DNA from: CAIKAP01 sp964574605 | GTDB taxonomy: Bacteria > Verrucomicrobiota > Verrucomicrobiia > Palsa-1439 | NCBI GenBank assembly: GCA_964574605.1 | Contig: CAZNOK010000067.1 | Location: forward strand, 1 to 22,543 | DNA length: 22,543 nt | Reading direction: 5' to 3' | Shown: positions 1 through 8,443 of the stretch, one piece after another | Layout of the letters: each line of letters begins with the position of its first letter | Numbering within the stretch: the stretch's first letter is position 1 | Translations under genes and position numbers: made by a program | The notes under the pieces: model-generated | Databases searched by the model: none | Told to the model about the DNA's origin: nothing | Seen by the model: the letters and a program-made list of their open reading frames with translations, nothing else

Positions 1-1
1 G

Positions 2-445
2 CGCGTCCACCTTCCGTGGCGGCGGTGTGATCTGAAACCGTCTGACAAGGCCGTGGCGGCGTTTCGACATCCGCTGGCGTTGACCGACGGTGACATTCAA
101 TACGAGTTGTGGTTGCCGACCGGCGTTTCGCACACGCTGCGGTTCGCCAGCAAGCGCGACCATATCGTGCACATCCAAATCTCGTCCCGCAAAATCGCCA
201 TCACCGACCAAGCCACTGGCAAAGTGCTCGCGGAATCGCCAGCCAAGCTCGCATCGCAAACGTGGCTGCCGGTGCGCGCCTGTTTCCGCGGCAACGATCT
301 GATCGTTCAAATCGCCGACACGACATTGAAAGCGACCGTGCCGATGTTCGGCGAGACGAAGACCATCATTTCATTGCTGGTATACGGCGAGGAGGTCGGC
401 TTCCGAAACGTTCGCGTGGCCGGTTCGCCCGGCTCGAAAGAATGA
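2..445 (+). CDS. 3' end of a concanavalin-like (DUF1080/GH16-type) domain protein, partial
   Basis: The frame is open from the left edge to TGA at 443-445, so this is the C-terminal part (about 147 residues) of a gene starting outside the window. It reads as alternating beta strands and ends in YGEEVGFRNVRVAG. A closing 'F.N.RV' strand after a weakly charged beta-sandwich is typical of the DUF1080 / 3-keto-disaccharide hydrolase / concanavalin-like domains common in Verrucomicrobiota and Planctomycetota. Such domains bind or cleave glycans outside the cytoplasm. A GTG at 53 could start a shorter protein, but no Shine-Dalgarno precedes it and the frame continues upstream with a plausible lead-in, so a truncated gene is preferred. 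It lies 45 bp before sulfatase A on the same strand and may share its transcript. Assignment rests on remembered family pattern, not a search. Confidence 0.6.
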   Translation, partial: RVHLPWRRCDLKPSDKAVAAFRHPLALTDGDIQYELWLPTGVSHTLRFASKRDHIVHIQISSRKIAITDQATGKVLAESPAKLASQTWLPVRACFRGNDLIVQIADTTLKATVPMFGETKTIISLLVYGEEVGFRNVRVAGSPGSKE

Positions 446-490
446 GAACAAAGCCGGCGATCCGGTGTTTATAGACACGAAAGGATCCCC

Positions 491-1921
491 ATGAAGAAAC
501 TGCTCACGATCGTTTGTGTCCTCTTGTTTGGTTTCAACCTCGCGCGCGCCGCAGAGAAGAAGCCCAACGTTCTCTTCATCGCCATTGACGACTTGCGCGA
601 CTGGGTCGGCTACCTCGGCAACAAACAGGTCAAGACCCCGAATCTCGACAAGCTCGCCACGCGCGGCGTGTATTTCACGCGCAGCTTTTGCGCGTCGCCG
701 TGCTGCAATCCGTCGCGCTCCGCGTTGATGACCGGGCTGCGCCCCGGCACGTCGGGCGTTTACAACAACAACAACGACTGGCGGAAAATCGTCCCTGAAG
801 GCACCGTCACGCTTCAGCAGCATTTCAAAAACAACGGCTACTACGTCGCCGGCGCCGGCAAGATTTACCACGGCATCGGCGCCAACGGCTTCTTCCGTCT
901 CGACGACTGGTCTGATTACCTGACGAAGAACACCGAATTCGACCGGGAAACCGTCGGCGGCAAGCGCGGGAAGTTCAAGGAAGATGGCGGCGCCGGCGTT
1001 GCAGGCATCCGGTTCGGCGCGCTCGATTGTGGCGATGAGGAGATGCCGGACTACGCGACAGTGAGCTATTGCCTCAAGCAGCTTGAGAAGAAGCATGACA
1101 AACCGTTCTTTCTCGCCTGCGGCCTCGTCAAACCGCACATGTCATGGTCGGTGCCAAAAAAGTATTTCGAGATGTACCCGCTCGACAAGATCCAGTTGCC
1201 CAAGGTGCTCGAAACCGACCTTGATGATATTCCGCCTGCCGGTATCGCGATGGCCAAACCGCAGGGCGATCACGCCGACATCCTGAAGTCCGGCCGCTGG
1301 AAGGATGCCGTGCAGGCATATCTGGCCACGATCACGTTCTGTGATGCGATGGTGGGCCGGCTGATTGACGGCTTCGACAAAAGCGCCTACAAGGACAACA
1401 CCATCATCTGTCTCTGGAGCGACCACGGCTGGCATCTCGGCGAGAAGCAACATTGGCGGAAATTTGCGCTCTGGGAAGAGGCGACCCGCGCGCCGTACAT
1501 GTGGATCGTGCCCGGCGTCACCAAACCCGGCGGTGTCTGTGAGCGCACGGTGGACTACATGCAAATCTATCCGACGCTCTGCGACCTCTGCGGCTTGAGT
1601 GTCCCGAAACACGTCGAAGGCGTGAGCATCCGCAAATTGTTGGAGAACCCCGGCGCGCCGTGGGACAAGCCCGCTGTGACCACTTGGCTCTACAACAACC
1701 ACGCTGTCCGCAACGAGGAGTGGCGTTACATCCGCTACGCCGACGGCGGCGAGGAGCTTTACCACAATCTGATGGACCCGCTGGAGTGGAACAACCTCGC
1801 CAACAAACCGGAATACGCCAGACAGAAAGAGGAAATGGCTAAATGGCTGCCGAAAGTGAACAAGGAACCGCCCGTCGGCGAAGGGAAGAAGGCCAAACGG
1901 AGAGCCGCCAAGAACAAGTAA
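491..1921 (+). CDS. Secreted sulfatase A, iduronate-2-sulfatase-like
   Basis: This 476-residue protein would hydrolyse sulfate esters, probably on glycans, after export. Residues 1-21 form a signal peptide (MKKLL start, hydrophobic core, ARA cleavage region). The formylglycine motif is C72-N-P-S-R76 (CxPxR), the form matured by formylglycine-generating enzyme, which is not in the window. D33-D34 in FIAIDDLRD are expected calcium ligands, with D311-H312 in the SDHGWHLGEKQHW block and K319 also conserved. The pattern AIDDLRDW...YNNNNDWRK...YYVAGAGKI is that of the iduronate-2-sulfatase branch. The length is normal for the family. The tail after about residue 462 is rich in Lys and Arg. AAGGA at 481-485 sits five bases before ATG, supporting the start. 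It opens a run of six same-strand genes, and sulfatase C (7022-8443) is a close paralogue. Substrate is unknown. Confidence 0.93.
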   Translation: MKKLLTIVCVLLFGFNLARAAEKKPNVLFIAIDDLRDWVGYLGNKQVKTPNLDKLATRGVYFTRSFCASPCCNPSRSALMTGLRPGTSGVYNNNNDWRKIVPEGTVTLQQHFKNNGYYVAGAGKIYHGIGANGFFRLDDWSDYLTKNTEFDRETVGGKRGKFKEDGGAGVAGIRFGALDCGDEEMPDYATVSYCLKQLEKKHDKPFFLACGLVKPHMSWSVPKKYFEMYPLDKIQLPKVLETDLDDIPPAGIAMAKPQGDHADILKSGRWKDAVQAYLATITFCDAMVGRLIDGFDKSAYKDNTIICLWSDHGWHLGEKQHWRKFALWEEATRAPYMWIVPGVTKPGGVCERTVDYMQIYPTLCDLCGLSVPKHVEGVSIRKLLENPGAPWDKPAVTTWLYNNHAVRNEEWRYIRYADGGEELYHNLMDPLEWNNLANKPEYARQKEEMAKWLPKVNKEPPVGEGKKAKRRAAKNK

Positions 1922-1982
1922 GCTACACTCCATCGGCAGGTGAGTGTCGAACAATGAGAGTTATTTTGGTAAGTACTCTGCC

Positions 1983-4643
1983 ATGACCTCGTCATTGAGA
2001 GCTTGGATCTTCCTGCTGTGCGCGTTCGCCGTCAGTCTTCACGCGGCACCGCGCGTCACCTCACCCAAACAACAGTTCGGTTTCAACATCGGCGACGACT
2101 ATTGCCTGATCAATTACCAGCAACTCACCGCTTACTGGACGAAACTCGCCGAGGAATCCAGCCGGATGAAACTCGTGTCCATCGGCCTCACCGAAGAGGG
2201 GCGGACGCAATTGATGGCCATCGTGAGTTCGCCGGCCAATCTCCATCGCCTCGAACGCCACCGGGAAACTTCGCAGCGATTGGCGCTGGCAGAAGGATTG
2301 ACCGATGCGCAGGCGCGCGAGCTGGCGGCGAAGGGGTGTGCCGTCGTCTGGATTGACGGCGGGTTGCACGCGACCGAAACGCTCGGCGCACAACAGTTGG
2401 TCGAGACCGTTTATCGCCTGCTCAGCCGCGATGACGCCGAAATGAGACGCATCCTCGACGATGTGATTGTTCTGTGCGTTCCGGCCAATCCCGATGGCAT
2501 GGATCTCGTCTCGGATTGGTATATGCGCGAATCCAAACCGGAGAAGCGCACGTTCTCGTCGTTGCCGCGGCTCTACCAGAAATACATCGGCCACGACAAC
2601 AACCGTGATTTCTTCGCCGTCACGCAGGCCGAAACCAAGAACATGTGCCGCATCATGCATCGGGAGTGGTTCCCGCAGATCATCTACAACCACCACCAGA
2701 GCGGGCCGCCGGGCACCGTGATGTTCGCGCCGCCGTTCCGCGATCCATTTAACTACCATTTCGACGCGCGAGTCCTCTCCGGCCTCGATGCGGTCAGCGC
2801 GGCGATGATGCAACGGTTCCTGACGGAGGGGAAACCCGGCGTGACCGTCCGATCCGGCGCGAAATACTCGACATGGTACAGTGGCGGGCTGCGCACCTCG
2901 GGTTACTTCCACAACGCCATCGGTCTTCTCACCGAGACGATCGGCAGCCCCACGCCAAGCAATATCCCGCTCCATCCACAACTCCAATTGCCGCGCGGCG
3001 ACCTCCTCGCGCCCATTGAGCCGCAACGCTGGCACATGCGACAATCCATCGAATATTCCTTCACGGCCAACATGGCGGTGCTCGACTACGCGTCGCGCCA
3101 CCGCGACCGGTTGCTCTGGAACCGCTACGTGATGGGCCGCGACGCCATTGCCACCGGCAACCGCGATTCGTGGACGGCGTCGCCGACGCGCGTCGCGCGG
3201 GCGGAGGCGGCGTTGAAAGGCAAGAAGAAAAAAACCTCGACGGACTTCGCCAAGTTCTTTCGCAACCCGGCCGATCGCGACCCGCGCGGCTACGTCGTGC
3301 CATCGAACCAACCCGACTTCCCGACCGCGACCAAGTTCGTCAACACGCTCATCGAAAACGGCATCCGCGTGTGCCGGGCCACGCAAGCCTTCGAACTCAC
3401 CGGCAAATCGTATCCGGCAAACAGTTTCGTGGTGCCGTGCAATCAGGCGTTTCGCGCCCATGTGCTCGATTCCTTCGAGCCGCAAGACCATCCCAACGAC
3501 CTCCAGTATCCCGGCGGCCCGCCCATCGCGCCATACGACATCGCCGGCTGGACGCTGGCGATGCAGATGGCTGTCCAGTTCGACCGCGTCTTCGAGAACG
3601 TGAAAGGACCGTTCCAGGAATGTCGCGATATTCAAAAGCCGCTCCCCGGCAAAGTGGTGGGCACCGGCGGTTACTTTCTCCGCGCCGATGCCAACAACGC
3701 GTTCCGCGCCGTCAACCGGCTCCTCGCAACGGGCCAACCGGTTCAACGCCTCGTGTCATCAGCCGGCGAGTTCCCCGCCGGCACGTTCTACCTTCCGAAA
3801 GCGCCGGCACGCCTTCTGGCCGCGGAGTTGGGCGTGACATTCATCGGCGGGCCGACGCCGCCCGCTGATGTCGCGAAACTGCTGCGTCCGGTCCGCGTTG
3901 GTCTTTGGGACCGCTACGGTGGTTCGATGCAATCGGGTTGGACGCGCTGGCTGCTGGAGCGGTTTGAGTTTCCGTTTGAGGTTGTGTATCCGCCGCGCCT
4001 CGACAAGGGAGATTTGAAGCGACAGTTCGACGTGTTGATTTTCGCGGCCGGCGCGATTTCTTCCACTTCGACCAACACTTCCTCCTCCAGCGACAAGAAC
4101 GTCCCGGCCGAATACCAAGGCCGCCACGGCAACGTGACAACCAAAACCACAGTCCCCAAGCTCAAGGAGTTTCTCGAAGCCGGCGGGACGGTGCTGGCCA
4201 TCGGTTCCTCGACGGCACTGGCGCAACATCTTGGCTTGCCGGTGGCCAGTCAGTTGGTTGAGGCCGCCAAGCCGCTGCCGCGCGAGAAGTTTTACATTCC
4301 CGGCTCGCTTGTCCGCGCGCGCGTGGACAACACGCATCCGCTGGCGTGGGGCCTCGGCCAGCAAGTGGACTTCATGTTCCACGCCAGCCCCGTCTTCCGC
4401 TTGAAGAACGCCGACAGCCTGCGCAAAGTCGCATGGTTCGACGAAAAGACGCCACTCCGCAGCGGCTGGGCGATTGGACAGAGCTATTTGCAGAACGGCC
4501 TCGCCGTCATCGAGGCGCCCGTGGGACGCGGGCAACTCTTGCTGTTCGGCCCGGAGATTCTTTTCCGCGCGCAATCGCACGGCACGTTCAAGTTTCTGTT
4601 CAACGGCATCATCAACGCAGGTATTGAAAGGAGCAATCCATGA
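1983..4643 (+). CDS. Secreted M14-family zinc carboxypeptidase-like protein with C-terminal amidotransferase-like domain
   Basis: The chosen ATG at 1983 gives an 886-residue protein with a clean signal peptide (MTSSLRAW, then a hydrophobic stretch ending SLHAA). An in-frame GTG at 1944 would bury that peptide behind 13 residues. M14 hallmarks from this start are H129-A-T-E132 (HxxE zinc ligands), NPDG at 169-172, HDNNRD at 204-209, NHHQSGP near 236-242 (third zinc ligand), and E318 in LLTETIG as likely catalytic Glu. The region after about residue 670 (DVLIFAAGA..., then KLKEFLEAGGTVLAIGSST) resembles class-I glutamine-amidotransferase-like folds appended to M14 enzymes. It probably acts outside the cytoplasm on peptide or amide bonds, but the substrate cannot be told. 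Its stop TGA overlaps the next gene's ATG (4640-4643), which suggests translational coupling. Confidence 0.85.
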   Translation: MTSSLRAWIFLLCAFAVSLHAAPRVTSPKQQFGFNIGDDYCLINYQQLTAYWTKLAEESSRMKLVSIGLTEEGRTQLMAIVSSPANLHRLERHRETSQRLALAEGLTDAQARELAAKGCAVVWIDGGLHATETLGAQQLVETVYRLLSRDDAEMRRILDDVIVLCVPANPDGMDLVSDWYMRESKPEKRTFSSLPRLYQKYIGHDNNRDFFAVTQAETKNMCRIMHREWFPQIIYNHHQSGPPGTVMFAPPFRDPFNYHFDARVLSGLDAVSAAMMQRFLTEGKPGVTVRSGAKYSTWYSGGLRTSGYFHNAIGLLTETIGSPTPSNIPLHPQLQLPRGDLLAPIEPQRWHMRQSIEYSFTANMAVLDYASRHRDRLLWNRYVMGRDAIATGNRDSWTASPTRVARAEAALKGKKKKTSTDFAKFFRNPADRDPRGYVVPSNQPDFPTATKFVNTLIENGIRVCRATQAFELTGKSYPANSFVVPCNQAFRAHVLDSFEPQDHPNDLQYPGGPPIAPYDIAGWTLAMQMAVQFDRVFENVKGPFQECRDIQKPLPGKVVGTGGYFLRADANNAFRAVNRLLATGQPVQRLVSSAGEFPAGTFYLPKAPARLLAAELGVTFIGGPTPPADVAKLLRPVRVGLWDRYGGSMQSGWTRWLLERFEFPFEVVYPPRLDKGDLKRQFDVLIFAAGAISSTSTNTSSSSDKNVPAEYQGRHGNVTTKTTVPKLKEFLEAGGTVLAIGSSTALAQHLGLPVASQLVEAAKPLPREKFYIPGSLVRARVDNTHPLAWGLGQQVDFMFHASPVFRLKNADSLRKVAWFDEKTPLRSGWAIGQSYLQNGLAVIEAPVGRGQLLLFGPEILFRAQSHGTFKFLFNGIINAGIERSNP

Positions 4644-5566
4644 AATCATTGAAGCTGCTGCTGGTTGTGGTGTGTCTGGCGACGTTGTGCGAGGCGCAAC
4701 GAAAAGAGCGTCGCACCGCCGCTCCGAAACCGAAGCCCGATCTCGCCAACGTCAGCTACGGCCCGCACGAGCGTAACGTGCTCGATCTTTGGAAAGCGAA
4801 GTCGTCCGCGCCGACGCCGCTGGTGGTGTTCATCCACGGCGGCGGTTTCCGGGCCGGCAGCAAGGAAAAAATCTCGACTGCAATGCTCGACGGCTGTCTG
4901 AAAGCCGGCATCTCGGTGATGGCCATCAACTACCGGCTCTCGCCCGAAGTCGCTTTCCCGTCGCATTACATGGATTGCGCGCGCGCCATCCAGTTCGCCC
5001 GGCTGCACGCGAAAGAATGGAACCTCGACCCGAAACGCGTCGGCGCCACCGGCGGTTCCGCCGGCGCGGGCACGTCGTTGTGGCTTGGTTTCCACGACGA
5101 CATGGCCGACCCGAAGAACAGCGACCCGGTGCTGCGGCAGTCCATGCGGTTGACGTGCATGGCGGTGCTCGGCGCGCAGTGCACCTACGACCCGCGCACG
5201 ATCACGGAATGGATCGGCAAGGCAGCAGCCAACCACCCGGCGCTGCAAGGTTTCTACGGCCTGAAAGATAACGAGTTGAACACACCGAAGGCGTTCAAGC
5301 TCTACGAAGCCGCAGCAGCCATCACGTGGCTGACCAAGGATGATCCGCCCGTCTATGCTTTTTACAGCGAGGCCCGCGGCCCGTTGCCGGCCGACGCGAA
5401 ACCGGGTCAGGGCATCCATCACATCAATTTCGGTCTCCGATTGAAAGAGAAGATGGACAAGCTCGGCATTGAGTGTATCGTCCGTCATCGCGACGAAGGC
5501 GCGTCATCCGACAAGGAGACCGTCGAGTTCTTCATCAAACATCTGAAACCTGCAGGCGCGCGATGA
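4640..5566 (+). CDS. Secreted alpha/beta hydrolase (esterase/lipase-like), hydrolase 1
   Basis: This 308-residue alpha/beta hydrolase has a signal peptide (residues 1-19, cleavage near CEA|Q). The oxyanion-hole motif is H66-G-G-G69 and the nucleophile elbow is G138-G-S140-A-G142, as in the hormone-sensitive-lipase/BD-FAE group of carboxylesterases. Such enzymes remove acyl groups from extracellular carbohydrates or small esters. The usual C-terminal Asp and His (as in 'HGxxD...GxGH') are not evident. The equivalent stretch reads YSEARGPLPADAKPGQG, then RHRDEGASSDKE, so the acid and base residues are atypical or supplied elsewhere. AAAGGAG at 4627-4633 stands six bases before ATG. The start overlaps the upstream stop and its own TGA overlaps sulfatase B's ATG (5563-5566). 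Fold assignment is secure, catalytic competence less so. Confidence 0.85.
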   Translation: MKSLKLLLVVVCLATLCEAQRKERRTAAPKPKPDLANVSYGPHERNVLDLWKAKSSAPTPLVVFIHGGGFRAGSKEKISTAMLDGCLKAGISVMAINYRLSPEVAFPSHYMDCARAIQFARLHAKEWNLDPKRVGATGGSAGAGTSLWLGFHDDMADPKNSDPVLRQSMRLTCMAVLGAQCTYDPRTITEWIGKAAANHPALQGFYGLKDNELNTPKAFKLYEAAAAITWLTKDDPPVYAFYSEARGPLPADAKPGQGIHHINFGLRLKEKMDKLGIECIVRHRDEGASSDKETVEFFIKHLKPAGAR

Positions 5567-7005
5567 GGCGATTACTCCTGTTGGGACTCTGTGCGCTGGC
5601 GTTGCGCGCCGAGGCAAACTCCAAGCCCGCGACGGCGGGCAAGCCGAATGTTCTCTTGATCATCACGGACCAGCAGCGGTTCGACATGCTCAGTTGCGCG
5701 GGTAATCCTTGGGTGAAGACGCCCAACCTCGACCGTCTCGCGGCTGCCGGCACTCGGTTCGATCTGGCCTTCTGTGCGTTCCCGCTCTGTTCGCCGTCGC
5801 GGTTCAGCATGTTCTCCGGCGTCATGCCGTCACGAATCCACCAGCAGTCAAACGACGTCGTTCCGGTGCCGGCCGCTATTCTCAACAACTCAATGGGCAG
5901 CGTGTTTGGCCGCGCCGGTTACGAAACGGTGTACGCCGGGAAGGCCCACCTGCCGTGCCCGAATCGCCCGCAGTCGGCCGGCTACGGTTTCCAACGGAAC
6001 CTGACCGACGATTCGCGCGACGAACTCGCGAAGCAGTGCGCGGCATACTTGGGCGGGAAACACGAGCGCCCGTTTCTGCTCGTGGCGTCGTTCATCAACC
6101 CGCATGACATCTGTTCGATGGGCATCCGTGACTACGCGAAGGTCGCGCCGCCGCGAAAGAAAGGCCCGGCGCGCGAGGATTCGGCGGCGTTGGTCTGTCT
6201 CGACGCGGCGCTGAAACGACCGGCAGGCGTTTCGGACGACGAGTTCTTCAAGAAACTTTGTCCGCCGATGCCGGCCAATCACGAGGAATCGCCCGGGCTT
6301 GCAGACGTCATGGGTTTCAAGGGCGGCATGATCGTCTTCGAGCAAACCAAATGGACGGAGCGCGACTGGCAACTGCACCGTTGGGCCTACGCGCGGCTCA
6401 CCGAGCAGGTGGACGCGCAAATCGGCGTCGTGCTCGACGCATTGCGAAAGGCCGGCTTGGAGAAGAACACGCTCATCGTGTCTGTGAGCGACCACGGCGA
6501 GATGGATGCGTCGCATCGGTTGGGGCACAAACAGTTTCTTTACGACGAGGCGATCCGCGTTCCGCTGATTCTTTCGTGGCCGGAACATATCCGGAACAAT
6601 GCGGTTGACCGGGAACATCTCGTCTCGACTGGCATGGACCTCATCCCGACGTTGTGCGACTTTGCCGGGGTCCCAGTGCCGTCGGACTTGACGGGACGAA
6701 GTCTGAAGCCGCTGGCCGAGGGACAGCCCGTCAAGAGTTGGCGTCGCGGTCTCGTCATCGAAAATCCGAACGGCGTGGCCTACCGGAACCTGCGCTCGAA
6801 ATACGTCGTGTTCCGCCAGAAGAACGGCCCGCTCAAGGAAGCGGTCATAGATTTGTCCGCCGATCCCGGCGAGATGCACAACGCCGCATCCAGCCCGGAT
6901 GGCGCGAAGCGGCTCGAAGCGGGACGCGCCGAACTCTTGCACTGGTATGAAGCGCACGGCGAACCGCTTGATGCGTGCTATCGAGTTGCGACGACGAACC
7001 CTTAA
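5563..7005 (+). CDS. Secreted sulfatase B (arylsulfatase/choline-sulfatase-like)
   Basis: This 480-residue sulfatase belongs to a different branch from sulfatases A and C. The ATG at 5563 overlaps the previous stop by ATGA and starts an evident signal peptide (MRRLLLLGLCALALRAEA). The same frame is open further upstream, but that stretch is basic, non-hydrophobic and lies inside hydrolase 1, so it was rejected. The formylglycine motif is C76-S-P-S-R80. The metal-site start is TDQQR (D36, Q37), a form found in choline-sulfatase, phosphonate-monoester-hydrolase and many polysaccharide sulfatases. D310-H311-G and K323 form the second active-site block (SVSDHGEMDASH...GHKQFLYDEAIRVP). It would cleave a different sulfate linkage from A and C, which fits stepwise desulfation of one polymer. 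Maturation needs a formylglycine-generating enzyme encoded elsewhere. Confidence 0.93.
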   Translation: MRRLLLLGLCALALRAEANSKPATAGKPNVLLIITDQQRFDMLSCAGNPWVKTPNLDRLAAAGTRFDLAFCAFPLCSPSRFSMFSGVMPSRIHQQSNDVVPVPAAILNNSMGSVFGRAGYETVYAGKAHLPCPNRPQSAGYGFQRNLTDDSRDELAKQCAAYLGGKHERPFLLVASFINPHDICSMGIRDYAKVAPPRKKGPAREDSAALVCLDAALKRPAGVSDDEFFKKLCPPMPANHEESPGLADVMGFKGGMIVFEQTKWTERDWQLHRWAYARLTEQVDAQIGVVLDALRKAGLEKNTLIVSVSDHGEMDASHRLGHKQFLYDEAIRVPLILSWPEHIRNNAVDREHLVSTGMDLIPTLCDFAGVPVPSDLTGRSLKPLAEGQPVKSWRRGLVIENPNGVAYRNLRSKYVVFRQKNGPLKEAVIDLSADPGEMHNAASSPDGAKRLEAGRAELLHWYEAHGEPLDACYRVATTNP

Positions 7006-7021
7006 CGTTTACCAACATCAC

Positions 7022-8443
7022 ATGAACCATCGCCATCTCCATAACTTGATCTGCTTCGCTGCAGTGTTACTCGTGTCGCATGCAACCGGAGCACCCCAAC
7101 AAACCAAACCGAACATCATCTTCATCGCCATCGATGACTTGCGCGATTGGGTGCACTACCTCGGCGTCAACCAGCAGGTCAAGACGCCCAATCTCGACCG
7201 GCTCGCGGCGCGCGGCGTCGCTTTCACGCGCGCCTATTGCGCGTCGCCGCTGTGTAATCCGTCCCGCGCGGCGCTGCTCAGCGGGATGCGATCGTGCTCG
7301 ACCGGCGTGTACAACAATGACGTTGACTGGCGCAAAGTCATTCCCGACGACAAACCCACGTTGCTGTTGCATTTCAAGAATAACGGCTACTACGTCGCCG
7401 GCGCCGGCAAGATCTTTCACGGCAGTTTCCCGCGGCCGAGCGACTGGCACGAGTATTTCGCCGGTGACGGCAAGGAGGAAGACAAGGCCGGCCGAAAGGG
7501 CGGCAACATCACACACGTCGCTCCCGACGCCAGCAACATCACCATCGGTCCCATCGCCGGCGACGACAACGCGATGCCCGACTATCACTTCGTCTCGTAC
7601 ATCATCAAGAAGCTCGGCGAGAAACGCGACCAGCCGTTCTTTCTGGCCTGCGGCCTGAAGAAGCCGCACCTGCCGTGGACACCCCCGAAGAAGTATTTCG
7701 ACCTCTACCCGATTGATTCAATCATTCTGCCGAAGATTCTCGAAACCGACCTCGACGACGTGCCGCCCGTCGGTGTCCGGTTTGCCAAGCGCAAGGAACA
7801 CGATGCGATTGTGCGCGACGACAAATGGAAGGCCTGTGTGCAAGCCTACCTCGCCACGATCAGTTTCTGCGACGCGATGGTCGGGCGGTTGATGGACGCG
7901 TTCGACAAGAGCGGCCACGCGAACGACACGATCATCTGTTGCTGGAGCGACCACGGCTGGCATCTCGGCGAGAAACTTCACTGGCACAAATCCACGCTCT
8001 GGGAGGAAGCCACACGCGCGCCGCACATCTGGGTCGTGCCCGGCCTGACCAAACCCGGCATCTCCTGTGGCCGGCCTGTGGACTACATGAACATCTACCC
8101 GACGCTCTGTGATCTCGCAGGGCTGCCGTCGCCGAAACATCTGCAAGGCGTCAGCATCAAACCGCTCTTGGCCAATCCATCAGCCGCGTGGGACCGCCCG
8201 GCCATCACGACACACGGGTTCAGCAACCACACGGTTCGCACCGAGCGATGGCGTTACATTCGCTACGCCGATGGCGGCGAGGAACTCTACGACCACCAGA
8301 AAGACCCGCTCGAATGGACCAACCTCGCCAAGGATCCGCAGTTCGAATCCGTCAAAGCCGATTTGGCGAAATGGTTGCCAAAGGAAAACACACCGATGCC
8401 AGGCAAGGAACCCAAGGCGAAAAAGAAGAAACGGAAAGCATGA
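7022..8443 (+). CDS. Secreted sulfatase C, iduronate-2-sulfatase-like, paralogue of sulfatase A
   Basis: The ATG at 7022 gives a 473-residue protein with signal peptide MNHRHLHNLI...SHATGA. The frame continues upstream into sulfatase B, but those residues lack signal character. No clear Shine-Dalgarno precedes 7022, so translation may depend on coupling to sulfatase B, which ends 16 bases earlier. Active-site features are IDDLRDW (D38, D39), C78-N-P-S-R82 and D310-H311-G-W-H-L-G-E-K. Long blocks (FKNNGYYVAGAGKI, WRYIRYADGGEELY, LETDLDD) are shared with sulfatase A, as is a Lys-rich C-terminal tail, so the pair arose by duplication. The two copies flank the peptidase, hydrolase 1 and sulfatase B, which suggests divergence toward related substrates. 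Its TGA overlaps the next ATG (8440-8443). Confidence 0.92.
   Translation: MNHRHLHNLICFAAVLLVSHATGAPQQTKPNIIFIAIDDLRDWVHYLGVNQQVKTPNLDRLAARGVAFTRAYCASPLCNPSRAALLSGMRSCSTGVYNNDVDWRKVIPDDKPTLLLHFKNNGYYVAGAGKIFHGSFPRPSDWHEYFAGDGKEEDKAGRKGGNITHVAPDASNITIGPIAGDDNAMPDYHFVSYIIKKLGEKRDQPFFLACGLKKPHLPWTPPKKYFDLYPIDSIILPKILETDLDDVPPVGVRFAKRKEHDAIVRDDKWKACVQAYLATISFCDAMVGRLMDAFDKSGHANDTIICCWSDHGWHLGEKLHWHKSTLWEEATRAPHIWVVPGLTKPGISCGRPVDYMNIYPTLCDLAGLPSPKHLQGVSIKPLLANPSAAWDRPAITTHGFSNHTVRTERWRYIRYADGGEELYDHQKDPLEWTNLAKDPQFESVKADLAKWLPKENTPMPGKEPKAKKKKRKA

Noticed and set aside
2061..3746. Long open frame of 561 codons on the minus strand opposite the M14 gene
   Set aside because: It is a GC-codon shadow of the real gene: Arg-, Val- and His-rich, no domain, no ribosome site. 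Similar antisense frames lie opposite most genes here.
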